NCBI RefSeq assembly: GCF_023065955.2
Contig: NW_026623067.1
Location: 60,458,444-60,522,443, forward strand
DNA from: Ursus arctos
Lineage: Eukaryota > Chordata > Mammalia > Carnivora > Ursidae
Reading direction: 5' to 3'
DNA length: 64,000 nucleotides
Below the pieces are notes generated by a model, which searched no databases, had not been told where the DNA came from, and was given only the letters and a program-made list of their open reading frames with translations. The position numbers and the translations under genes are program-made. Below are positions 34,087 to 44,350 of the stretch, one piece after another; the first letter of the stretch is position 1, and each line of letters opens with the position of its first letter.

Positions 34087-34186
34087 CTATCGTGGACGAC
34101 GAAAGGCTCTCTGCAGAAGAGATGGATGAGCGGAGGCGGCAGAACATTGCTTATGAGTATCTGTGCCACCTCGAGGAAGCCAAAAG
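34087..34186 (+). CDS. IQGAP2: IQGAP2 coding exon 2 (partial gene)
   Basis: This is a 100-bp internal exon: two bases completing a codon, 32 full codons, then two bases of the next codon (phase 1 in, phase 2 out). It reads IVDDERLSAEEMDERRRQ, then NIAYEYLCHLEEAK, with AG left to complete an Arg. This is the segment just N-terminal to the calponin-homology domain of IQGAP proteins. From memory, IQGAP1 has LDN, LTA and QNV where this exon has VDD, LSA and QNI, which match IQGAP2; IQGAP3 differs more. The acceptor is a CT-rich tract ending TTTTAG at 34086. The donor AAAAG/GTAAGG starts at 34187. No stop or frameshift is present. IQGAP2 is a cytoskeletal scaffold with CH, WW, IQ and RasGAP-related domains that binds F-actin, calmodulin and Rac1/Cdc42. 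The neighbouring coding exons lie outside the window. Seen: frame and splice sites. Known: family role. Inferred: exon number. Confidence 0.95.
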
Positions 34187-34502
34187 GTAAGGTCCCAACA
34201 CCATCTGTTTGTGCACTTCTCTTAGCTGCTCCTTGGGATCCTAGCCTTGGAACAACTCACTTGCAGTCTCGTCCGTAGCAGCGTAATGGGAGAAGGACCC
34301 CCTGTTTTTTTTTTGTAAACGGTCAGGCGAATGGAGAAAAAGTTGCTGCCACGACCAGGGTCAAGGCACTAGGGAAGCCACTAGTACTGCTTCTTCCTCA
34401 GATTCTCCCAGGAAATCTCGGGCCAAAAGTGCAGATTTTTTCCAATTCCTCATCGCACTGGTTTGGATGTGGGGGGAGCAGCAAAGACTTAAATCAGCTT
34501 CC

Positions 34503-34685
34503 TTTTTTTTTTTGTTTTTTATTTTAATTCCAATGCTGTTAACATACAGTGTTTGCTGTAGGTGTGCAGTGGAGCGATGCAGCAATTCTGTACATTACTC
34601 AGTGCTCAACACAAATGTACTTTAATCCTTCTCCCCCCGAGCTTCCTCGGATGCTTTTCTCACCCCTACCCCAGTAATTATAAAT
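34503..34685 (-). mobile_element. L1 3' UTR fragment, antisense
   Basis: T-rich tract, TTAACATACAGTGTTTGCTG, GCAATTCTGTACATTACTCA, then TGTACTTTAATCCTTCTCCC: carnivore L1 3' end in reverse, about 320 bp downstream of the exon. Confidence 0.82.
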
Positions 34686-35132
34686 GCGCTGTAGGACGGT
34701 GTGATTTTGGACTGAAGTCCATCGGTCACTAGGCTAGAGAGTAGGTTTATGACTGCCATCTCCGTTTTAACCCATGGGTGTGTGACCACTTAGGATGCAT
34801 TGTCTCTTAAATCATACTGACTCTTGAAGACTTTCGATTATAAGTAAATGTCGGCTTCTCTGAGGAGAAAATGAAGATAAACTAATTTGTACTTAGGCCT
34901 CTGTGTCAGAGGAATCAGAAGGCCTTTGTCCTGTGCTGGGTGACTACCGCTATGATGCCCATTCGCCATGAGCGATGTTTTCATTTAGTGCTTCGTGCTG
35001 TGATGGAACAGTATTGTGGCACGGTAGTATGTTCCAGCTTTCTTAAGTACGTAGGAAATATTTAGGTAATGGTCATCGGTATTAAACATCTCTAATCACT
35101 GATAAATAGCTATCTACAGAGCTAGAAGAATG
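34686..35132. other. Unique intronic sequence
   Basis: Nothing recognised. Confidence 0.4.
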
Positions 35133-35216
35133 AGGTGTTTTTATTATGTTCAGTTAGCCAACATACAGCAGTACATCATGAGCTTTTGATGGAGTGTTCA
35201 GTGATTCATTCGTTGC
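35133..35216 (-). mobile_element. L1 3' end fragment, antisense
   Basis: TTTTTATTATGTTCAGTTAG, CCAACATACAGCAGTACATC, then CAGTGATTCATTCGTTGC. It is homologous to the start of the next element but more diverged. Confidence 0.8.
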
Positions 35217-35317
35217 AAAGGAGGTTTTAAATCAGTGTTGTGTAGAAGAGCATTCAGTGACACGTGAGCTACTTTGGCCTCGAAATTGCTTGAAAGGGGA
35301 TTTCTCTGGGTTGTTTA

Positions 35318-35690
35318 ATATTTTTTTAATGTTTTTGTATTATTATTATGTTAGTCACCATACAGTACATCCCCAGTTTCTGATGTAAAGTTCGATGATT
35401 CATTAGTTGCGTATAACACCCAGTGCACCATGCAATACGTGCCCTCCTTACTACCCATCACCAGCCTATCCCATTCCCCCACCCCCCTCCCCTCTGAAGC
35501 CCCCAGTTTGTTTCTCAGAGTCCATAGTCTCTCATGCTTCATTCCCCCTTCTGATTACCCCCCCTTTCTTTATCCCTTTCTTCCCCTATCGATCTTCCTA
35601 GTTCTTATGTTCCATAGATGAGAGAAATCATATGATAATTGTCTTTCTCTGCTTGACTTATTTCACTTAGCATTATCTCCTCCAGTGCCA
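35318..35690 (-). mobile_element. L1 3' UTR, antisense, younger copy
   Basis: GTTAGTCACCATACAGTACA, GATTCATTAGTTGCGTATAA, CCAGTGCACCATGCAATACG, then GACTTATTTCACTTAGCATT. It shares the same 3' end as the tiny insertion at 3851. It is about 370 bp, 5'-truncated, with no clear TSD. Confidence 0.92.
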
Positions 35691-36004
35691 GTATCTTGTA
35701 GATCTAAGCTCTGAAGACTACTTTTAAAGGTTATTAAATATGCCTGTGAAGTTGATAGGTGGCAGGTCACTGAAGACTCCATATCAGTAAGATTATGAAA
35801 AACATGCTTTTAGTCAAATTGTTGATAACAAAGTAAGATAAGGAGAGTGATTCATAAACATTCAAAATAAGCATGCTTTCAGAGAAAAAGTTGAAGGAGA
35901 GTTACTGGAAATTTTCTCCTTAAGCACACTTTGTGTTCTAAGTTTTTGCCCCTTGTTTTTTCTAAGTGAGCAGTAGGGTCACACAGAGGAGATGTCTGAC
36001 TGGG

Positions 36005-36118
36005 AGTCAGTGGACTGGATGTCCTGGTCCCAACATTACCACTTAGGAGCTCTGTGACCTTGGGCAGGTCATCTACCTATGGGAACATCAGTTTAGTCTC
36101 CTCTCTAATGGGATGATT
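36005..36118 (+). mobile_element. MIR
   Basis: CTCTGTGACCTTGGGCAGGT followed by CTCCTCTCTAATGGGATGA. A SINE landed just beyond its 3' end. Confidence 0.75.
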
Positions 36119-36132
36119 AAGATGTTAGTGTA

Positions 36133-36331
36133 GGGGCGCCTGGGTGGCTCAGTCCTTAAGCGTCTGCCTTTGGCTCAGGGCATGATCCCGGTGTTCCAGG
36201 ATCGAGCCCCACATCAGGCTCCTCCGCTGGGAGCCTGCTTCTTCCTCTCCCCCTCCCCCTGCTTGTGTTCCCTCTCTCGCTGGCTGTCTCTCTCTCTGTC
36301 AAATAAATAAATAAAATCTTAAAAAAAAAAA
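36133..36331 (+). mobile_element. Young Can-SINE with 14-bp TSD
   Basis: Full head, CCCCACATCAGGCTCCTCCG, TCGCTGGCTGTCTCTCTCTC, then an A13-type tail. Direct repeats AAGATGTTAGTGTA (36119-36132) and AAGATGTTCGTGTA (36332-36345) differ at one base. Confidence 0.97.
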
Positions 36332-36345
36332 AAGATGTTCGTGTA

Positions 36346-37374
36346 GTAAGGAGTTTTCATTGTGTCATAAAATAAAACGCTTAAATTAAAAAAAAAAATC
36401 TCTTAGTGTCCCCTGCTCTACATCCTGGGGTTTCCCCCCCTAAAAATCAACTAAAATAAAAAAGGCGTAAGTGTTGTATAAACTAGAGTACCAGTCAGGT
36501 ATATAGTGATAAGCATAGTTTTCTCCTGAATGTATCAAATGTATCAGTACAACTTGAAAGCTTGCCATATTCTTTAACGTTTTCAAAATTTTGTCACTGA
36601 ATTTTGTTTTAGGAAAGTCAACATAACAATTAGTTCAGGTTCTTTGAAGAAAGTTTAAGAATAGTTTCTTTGAAAGAAAAGACTATAAAATATACTTTTC
36701 CTGTAAGATGGTTTTATAAATTTTTTTACAAGAAGAGATCAGATATAATATGCATTTGTGAATCTTGTTAATATCTGAACTTCTTTTGTGACTTTCAGGG
36801 AACCTGATTCTTGGTCTTGGAGTCTGTAAAAATTATGTGGTCATTAATACATATATATGTGTGTGTGTGCGTGTGTGTTATATATTATATATATATATAT
36901 AACATACATATATATGTATATTAGTATGTGAACTCTGATTTCAGAAAGCATAATGTATAGAATTCTGATGTTCCTGAACTCAAGAAATAAAGGGGTGAAT
37001 TAGTCTCTGTTCAAAAAATTGAGAGGGTTTGGCACATGATTGTTTTACAGTGCTCATGCCTTCAGAATTTGTCATAGTGGGTTTATTATAATGCATGCAT
37101 GCGCATGTGTAAATGAGAGTGTGGTTGGCTGTTTCTTGTTTCTTAATTCTGTTGAACGGACTTTGGTGTATTTTACCTAAAAATGTGTAGGTTCTGTCTT
37201 TGTGCCTCTCTCTTTTCGTTCCAGAGGTGAGAGCTGGAAGGATATGTTTGTATGTCCTGTAACTCAGAATTTGTAAAAACTCAAAATTGTAGTAGTCTGT
37301 TATATATTTAACTTTGCTTTTATTAATTTCAAAATTCTGTGATAATCATTAAACCATTTAAAAGTTACTTCATT
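36346..37374. other. AT-rich unique sequence with an alternating TA/TG tract
   Basis: Apart from the repeat at 36850-36922, nothing was recognised. Confidence 0.4.
36850..36922. repeat. (TA)n/(TG)n low-complexity tract
   Basis: ATATATGTGTGTGTGTGCGT is followed by a palindromic run GTTATAT...ATATAAC of about 27 bases that could extrude as a cruciform. Confidence 0.88.
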
Positions 37375-37676
37375 TAGAGGAAATACCAGTAGTAACACAA
37401 AAAGGATGATGGACTACTATGAACAATTATAAGCCAACAAATATGCATAAGATAACCTAGATGGAATGGACAAATTCCTAGAAAGAGATAAACTACCAAA
37501 ACTGACTCAAAAAGAAAGAAAAAATGTGAATAGACTTATAACAAGCAAAACGATTGAGTTAGTAATCAAAAAAATCGTCCATTCTTTCAAAAAAATTTTA
37601 GAGGAGGGAACACTTCCCAACTCATTCTACTAAGACGAGTATTGCTTTGATACCACAACCAGGAAAAGGTACCTCA

Positions 37677-37878
37677 TGGGGCGCCTGGGTAGCGCAGTCA
37701 TTAAGCGTCTGCCTTCGGCTCAGGGCATGATCTCGGAGTCCTGGGATCGAGCCCCACATCAGGCTCTTCCACTGGAAGCCTGCTTCTTCCTCTCCCACTC
37801 CCCCTGCTTGTGTTCCCTCTCTCGCTGGCTGTCTCTGTCTCTGTCGAATAAATAAATAAAATCTTTAAAAAAAAATAA
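37677..37878 (+). mobile_element. Young Can-SINE in L1, 16-bp TSD
   Basis: GGGGCGCCTGGGTAGCGCAG head, CT-rich middle, and A-rich tail with AATAAATAAATAAAATCTTT. Perfect TSD AGGAAAAGGTACCTCA at 37661-37676 and 37879-37894. Confidence 0.97.
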
Positions 37879-38667
37879 AGGAAAAGGTACCTCAAGAAAA
37901 TGATAGACTAATAATATCCCTTATGCATACAAATACAAAAATCCTCAACAAAATAGTAGCAACCAAGTCCAGTAACATAAATCCCACCTAGAAATGCAAG
38001 TTTAGTTTAACTCAAAAATCAATCAAGACAATTCAGTGAAGATAAAACAGTCTTTTCAACAAATAATCCTGACACAACTGGTAATATGCATAAAAATGAA
38101 TTTGGATCCCTATCTCATGCATAATCTAATCTAAGTGTGAGAACCACAACTATGAAACCCCCTAAAAAAAAAAAAAAAGAGCAAATCTTTGTGATCTTGG
38201 GTTAAGCAATGGTTTCTGAGACTTGACACCAAAAGCACAAGCAAAAAAGAAAATAAATAAATTAGCATCGTAAAAATTAAGGCTTTTTTGATTCAAAGGA
38301 TATCATCAAAAAAGTAAGTCAACCCATGAAATGGGAGAAAATATTTGCAAATCAGATATCTGATAAAAGATTTGTATCCAGAGTAGGTAAAGAACTCTTA
38401 TAATTCAACACAAAAAGTAAAAACCTAATTTTGAAGTGGGCAAAGGTTCTGAATAGACATTTCACCAAGTAAAATACAAATGTACAATTAGAAGAGGGCA
38501 GGGTGCTTAACATCAGCTTAGTTAGGGAAATGCAAAGTGAAACCACGATGAGGTACTACTTCACACTAGAATAGTTAAAAATAGTCAAAAAGCCTGACAA
38601 TATCAAGTATTTGCAAGGACGAGGGTAGGTGCTGATTGGATTGCAAAATGGTGCTGCTACTTGTTTT

Positions 38668-38841
38668 TGTTTTTTTAAGATTTATTTATTTGAAAGAGAG
38701 AAAGAATGGGGTTAGGGGCAGAAGGAGAGGGAAAGAGAGAATCTCAAGCAAACTCCCGCTAAGTATGGAGCCCAACACGGGGCTTAATCTCATGACCCCG
38801 AGATCATGATCTGAGCCAAAAACCAAGAGTCAGGTGTCCCA
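38668..38841 (-). mobile_element. Can-SINE, antisense, in L1
   Basis: T-rich tract, AAGATTTATTTATTTGAAAG, then AACACGGGGCTTAATCTCAT and AGAGTCAGGTGTCCCAGTG. Short decayed direct repeats (CTACTTGTTTTT and CTACTTTTTA). Confidence 0.88.
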
Positions 38842-39089
38842 GTGTAACTACTTTTTAAAATATTCTGGCATCTCCTTAAAAAATTAAATATGGAGTTACC
38901 ATATGACCCAGCAATTGCATTACCAAGTAGATACCCACAAAAACTGGAAACCTCTGTGCACACAAACCTACAAATGATCATTGAAGCATTATTCATAAGG
39001 GCAAAAAATGGAATAATCTGAATGTACATCTATTGATGAATAAACAGAACATGGTATATCCCTACAATGAAATATTCAGCTATAAAAAA

Positions 39090-41743
39090 TGTTAACAAAT
39101 CAAATTCAATAATGTATTTAAAAAAAAGACTAAATAAATCACAACCAAGGGAGATTTATCCCAGGTCTGCAAGGCTGGTTGAACATTTGAAAATCAGTTG
39201 GTGTGATTTATCACATTAATAGGCTAAATAAGAAAATTTACATGATGATGTCAATATATCAGTGCAGAAAAGGCATTTGACAAAATCCAACGCTCAATCA
39301 TGATAAAAATTCTTAGTTAAAAAGGAATAGAGGGGAACATGCTCAGTTTGAGAAAGACTATGAACAAAAAACATCGTGCTTAAAGCTAACATCATACTTA
39401 AATGTTGAGAAACTCAAAGTTTTCCCATTAAGATCAGATACACGGCAAAGATGTTGTCTCACCACTCCTTTTCAAAGCTGTACTGGAAGGTCTAGCTGAT
39501 AGGATAAAACAAAGAAAGCATATACAGATTGGAAAGGAAGATACAAAACTGTATTTCTTCACAGATGACATGACTGGTGATGTAAAAATAAAACCTGAGG
39601 AAACTAAAAACTGGAACTAATAAGCAATTACAGCAAACTTGGAGGATACAAGATTATATACAGAAGTCTATCAATTTTCTATATACCAGCTAAGAACAAG
39701 TGGAATTTGAAATTAAAAATACAACTCCATTTACATTAGTGCTCAAGAAATGATTTAGGTAAAACTTTAATAAAATACAAAATATGAGGAAAATTATAAA
39801 ATTCTGATGAAGTAGAAGAACTAAATAGATGGAGAGAGATTCCATGTTCATGGGTAGGAAGACTTAATATTGTTAAGATGTCATTTCTTCCCATCTAGAT
39901 CTATGAATGCAATGTCAGTCAAAATCTCAAGTTATATTTTGCAAATTGACAAGGTGATTCTAAATTTTACATAGAGAATCAAAAGACGTAGAATAGCTAA
40001 CACAGTATTAAAGAATAAGGATGGAGAACTGACACTTCCGGTCTTTACATTTAATATAAAGCTCCAGTGATGAAGAGAGTGGCATTGGTGAAACATTAAA
40101 CAAAGAGATCAGTGAAAGAGAATGGAGAACCCAGAAATAGACCCCTATAAATATAATCAATTGACCTTTGACAAAGGAGCAAACCAATACGGTGGAACAA
40201 AGATGATCTTTTCAACAAATGGTGCTAGAACAACTGGACATGCAAAAAATGAATCTGGATCTTAGACCCTATACTCTTCACAAAATATACCGTTATATCC
40301 TTCACAAAAGATACCTCAAATGGATCAGAGTTACATGTGAAAAGAAAAAGTATAAAACTTTAAAAAGATAACAAAGGAGAAAACTTAGATAAAATTGAGT
40401 ATGGCAGTGGCTTTTAAAATGTAGCACCAATGGCATGATCCATGAAAGAAAAAATTGGGAAGCTGGATTTCATTAAAATTAAAAATTTCTGCTTTGCTAA
40501 AGTCAATGTCAAAAGAATAAGACAGTCCACAGACTGGTAGGAAATAATTGCAAAAAACCTATCTGTTAAAGAACTATTACCCAGAATTTGTAAAGAACTC
40601 TTAAAACCCAACAGAAAGAAAAACACTGTATTAAAGAACGGGCTAAAAACCTTAATAGACACGTGACTGTAGAAGACATACCGATGGGAAATAAGCATAG
40701 AAAAAAATGCTCCACATCATATGTCATCAAGGAGGTACAAAATAAAACAAGAAACCACTGTACATTTAGCAGCATGACCAAAATCCGAAACACTGACAAC
40801 ACCAAATACTGTGAGGATTTGGAGCAACAGGAACTCTCTCATTGCTCATGGAAATGCAAAGCAGTATAGGCACTTTGGAAGACAGTTTGACAGCTTATTA
40901 AAAAACTAAACATACTCTTACCATATGATCCGGCTATTGTGCTCCTATTATTTATCCAATGGAGTGAAGTCTTAGGTCCACACAAAAAAACCTGTACGTG
41001 GATGTTGATGAAAGATTTTTTTTTAAAGATTTTATTTATTTGAATGAGAGAGACAGCACGTGCGCAAGTGGGGGGAGGGGCAGAGGGAGAAGCAGGCTCA
41101 TTGCTGAGCAGGGAGCCTGATGCAGGGCTCCATCCCAGGACCCTAAGATCGTGACCTGAGCCAAAGGCAGACGCTTAACCGAATGACCCACCCAGGTGCC
41201 CCTGAAAGATTTTTTTAAATAATAATAAAAGTTGAGATGACCTTCAGTAGGTGAAAAAATAAATACACTGTGGCATATGCAGACAATGGAAAGAAATGAG
41301 CTATCAAGCCATGATAGGACCTCAGGGAACTTCAAATGCACACTGCGAGGTGAAACCTGAGAAGGCTACATCCTATACAATTCCAGCTATGACATTCTGG
41401 AAAAGGCAAAACTGTGAAGACAGTAAAAATTATTAGTATTTGGGGGAGGAGGATGAATAAATGGGGCACAGATAGTAAAAATACTCTGTATGACAGCACA
41501 ATGGTAAATGTCATTATATATTTGTCCAGACCCACAGAATGTGTAAGACCAAGAGTGAACCATGATGTAAACAATGGAATTTGGATGATTATGATGGATC
41601 CATGTAGGTTCACCAGTTAGACCAAATATTCCAGTCTGGTGCAGGATGTTGATAATGGGAGAGACTATGCATGTGTGAGGGTGGGGAAATTTCTGTACCT
41701 TCCTTTCAATTTGTTGTGAATCTAAAACTGCTATAAAAAAACA
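39090..41743 (+). mobile_element. Inner L1 inserted in the outer L1
   Basis: It starts again in mid-ORF2 (AATCAAATTCAATAATGTAT, then GGGAGATTTATCCCAGGTCT and GCAAGGCTGGTTGAACATTT) and runs through ORF2 to a 3' UTR. That UTR ends GTGCAGGATGTTGATAATGG, GTGAATCTAAAACTGCTAT and an A-run near 41740. The frame is broken throughout. The same ORF2 landmarks occur twice, in the same orientation, within 5 kb. Confidence 0.83.
41023..41202 (-). mobile_element. Can-SINE, antisense, in inner L1
   Basis: T-rich tract, AAAGATTTTATTTATTTGAA, then ATGACCCACCCAGGTGCCCC. TSD TGAAAGATTTTTTT at about 41009-41022 and 41203-41216. Confidence 0.93.
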
Positions 41744-41744
41744 T

Positions 41745-42310
41745 GGTTGTAAAGAGTGAAATACTGGGGTGCCTGGGTGGCTTAGTCAGTTCAGCGTCTG
41801 CCTTCCGCTCAGGTCATGATCCCAAGATCCTGGGATCGAGCCCCGCATCAGGCTCCCTGCTCAGTGGGGAGCCTGCTTCTCCCTCTCCTCCCTGCTTGTG
41901 CTCTCTCTCGCTATCTCTGTCACTATCTCTGTCTCTCTCACAAATAAATAAAATCTTTTAAAAAGTATGAAATACTGATACATCCACGCAGATGGACAGT
42001 GAAAATATACTGAATGAAAGAAGCTAGGCACAAAAGGCCACAGAATTGTATAATTCCGTGTATATGAAGTGTCCAGAAAAGGCAGATCCATGGAGACGGA
42101 TGGTAGATCACTGGTTGCCTGGCTTGGGGGGATAGAGGGGGTGAGGAGTGACTGGTAATGTATGAAATTTGTTACGGCAAGGACAAAAATATTCTCAAAT
42201 TGATTGTGGGATGGTTGCATGATTCTGAGTGTACTAGAAACCACCCAATTGTATTCTTTAAAAGGGTAAAGTTATGATACATAAACTATATCTTATTAAA
42301 CCTGTTATTA
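41745..42310 (+). mobile_element. Outer L1, 3' part
   Basis: After the inner L1 tail the outer element resumes: TGATACATCCACGCAGATGG, GAATGAAAGAAGCTAGGCAC, AGATCACTGGTTGCCTGGCT, then CCACCCAATTGTATTCTTTA and AAACTATATCTTATTAAACC. This is an L1MA/MB-type 3' end. A SINE at 41767-41967 splits its first bases. Confidence 0.75.
41767..41967 (+). mobile_element. Can-SINE at the L1/L1 junction
   Basis: GGGTGCCTGGGTGGCTTAG, GGTCATGATCCCAAGATCCT, CT-rich middle, then CACAAATAAATAAAATC. TSD TGAAATACTG at 41757-41766 and 41968-41977. Confidence 0.95.
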
Positions 42311-42699
42311 AAGGTCCTTTGACCAGGCTAACATGGAGAAGGCCTTAGTAAAGCTGTTAAATAAGATTAAATGGTATTTAGCAAACAAAATAGGAGGAAT
42401 AGAAGGTATGCCTAAGATGCATGGATTTTCTAAAAAGTGTTCATTTTCTAGTTTTTTGAGCATCCACCATGTGTAAACAGGTACAGTAGGGTCACTTTGG
42501 GGGACAGAGATAAAGCAACTAATAATCTGCTCAAAAAAACCAAAAAAGTTTGGTTAAAGCGGTTCCTCGTGAGCTTTAAATTCCCTCCTTCACTGACGTT
42601 TGCTTTGCTACTCTCTCTGCATGTGTGTACACGAGTTTCTCCCTGTATCCAGCCCGTCATTCTCTTAAATGTCTCTGCTGTGTTCACCTCTCTCCCTCA
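42311..42699. other. Unique intronic sequence
   Basis: Nothing recognised. Confidence 0.4.
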
Positions 42700-43205
42700 C
42701 CACGAGCCTCTTGAAGCCTTCTAACTTGTCTTGCTGGATTACTGCAGTGATCTCTGACTGGTTTCCCCCACTCCTCTGACTTCTTTAATCCTTAATCTGT
42801 ATCATAGTCAGATGAATTTCTTCAAAACTCTGAACTGTTGTGGCCAACCCCATTGAAAACCACCCAGTGATTATTTAGTGGTTTATTCTCATGGAATAAA
42901 CACTAAACCCTCTTACAGGGCCTCATTAGCTCTGCATAGTCCCATGCTTACCGCCTAGACTCCAGTTTCATATTGTGCCCTGTTCCCTAAATGCTCTATA
43001 TTCCAGCCACATTGACCCCTTTTCCATGTTCCTTCCTGTGCAGGACCTTTGCATGTACTATTCCCTTTTCTTGCTTATCTTGTCAGCTACTACTGCCTTT
43101 AGATCTCAGCTCACTTTTTCAGGGAGTCCTTCTTTGACAGGCCCATCTAGGTCAAATACCCCTATTACGAGGTACCATAACATCATTATCTGTCACATAC
43201 TTGAA
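42700..43205 (+). mobile_element. LINE2 3' half
   Basis: TCCAGCCACATTGACCCCTT, CAGGACCTTTGCATGTACTA, ATCTCAGCTCACTTTTTCAG, then GGGAGTCCTTCTTTGACAGG are L2 landmarks in order. Confidence 0.72.
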
Positions 43206-43831
43206 TGAAATACTTAATGCCCAGTACTGGATTATTATCATTTGCTTACTAATTAGGGTTAGTTGTGCTTTGTTTTCTGTATGTTTTCGTTTTCCTGGAG
43301 GTAAGAAGTAGAATGTGCATAAGATTCATGATAGATGAGATTCTAGATGATTTGGCTAGACTTCCAGCCTAAAGGTAAAATTTAATCTTAGTCTCACTGA
43401 AAAATTCTGCATTGCAGTTAGATGGTTCCCACCATCTATGTGACCCAATAGGTTATGAGGAAATCCTAGACACTGAATGATACCACAGTGAAGTAGAACT
43501 TCACCAGAGAAGGACATAGAGTATTTTTCAGTGAATGAAATGATGACTGACTGAATACAGAGAGGGAAAGGTCACCTGTATATTAAGATGATTTATCACT
43601 GAAATTATTGTTCCTAGTTGATAAAATTATGACTTCTGGGCATATGGACTTGTTAATTAAGTCTCAATACTAACGACAAGGAAAACTATGAAAGGCATAT
43701 TTTTAGGACCAAAAAAGAGAGAGAACTGCTTTATAAGTGGCTCTTGACCCAGTGTTTCTCTATAGGCTAAAGGATTTACATGACTTCGTGAAGAGCCCAT
43801 CATAATTTTGTTGGGAGGCAGAGGATATCTG
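43206..43831. other. Unique intronic sequence
   Basis: Nothing recognised. Confidence 0.4.
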
Positions 43832-44350
43832 GCATATGTTACCCATGGCCATGTAACAAATTACCCTAAAACGTAGCAGCTTTAAACAATGAACATTTAT
43901 CTCACAATTTTTAAGAGTCAAGAATCTGGTCGTAGTTGAACTGGGTCCTCTGGCATTCAGTCTCTCATAAAGCTGCAGTCATCACAAGGTTCAAGCAGGG
44001 CAGATCTGCCTCCAAGTTCAGTCATGGTGTTGGCAGGATTCTGTTCTGATGGATGTTTGGACTGAGGGCCCCAGTTTCTTGCTGTGGTTGGCCATAGGCC
44101 TCCCTCAATTTCTTGACAGATGGGCCTCTCTGTGGGGTAGCTCACAATATGGCAGCTGGGCTCCTTCAGTGAGCATGCGAGAAGGTGAGGAAGATGGAAG
44201 CCAGAGCCCTTTTGTAACCTATTCTTGGAAGTGGTGTCCCATAGTTTGCTGTATTCTATTCATTAGAGTCAAGTTACTAAATCCAGCATGTGTTCAAGGG
44301 GCATGAATTCTAGAAGGCGGGAATCATTAGGGCCACCTTACAAGCTTCCT
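43832..44350 (-). mobile_element. Old LTR-type repeat, antisense
   Basis: CATGTAACAAATTACCCTAA, ACGTAGCAGCTTTAAACAAT, TGGTGTTGGCAGGATTCTGT, then TGGACTGAGGGCCCCAGTTT follow an ancient MaLR/MLT-like pattern in reverse. Ends not resolved. Confidence 0.55.

Larger units (their letters stand above)
37375..39088 (+). mobile_element. Outer L1, 5' part (ORF2-derived, decayed)
   Basis: ACTATGAACAATTATAAGCC and GAGGAGGGAACACTTCCCAA mark the ORF2 middle; TACCATATGACCCAGCAATT and CTACAATGAAATATTCAGCT mark its end. Internal deletions join distant parts (around 37560 and 37980). The copy stops near 39088 before its own 3' UTR, which continues at 41745 after another L1. Confidence 0.85.
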
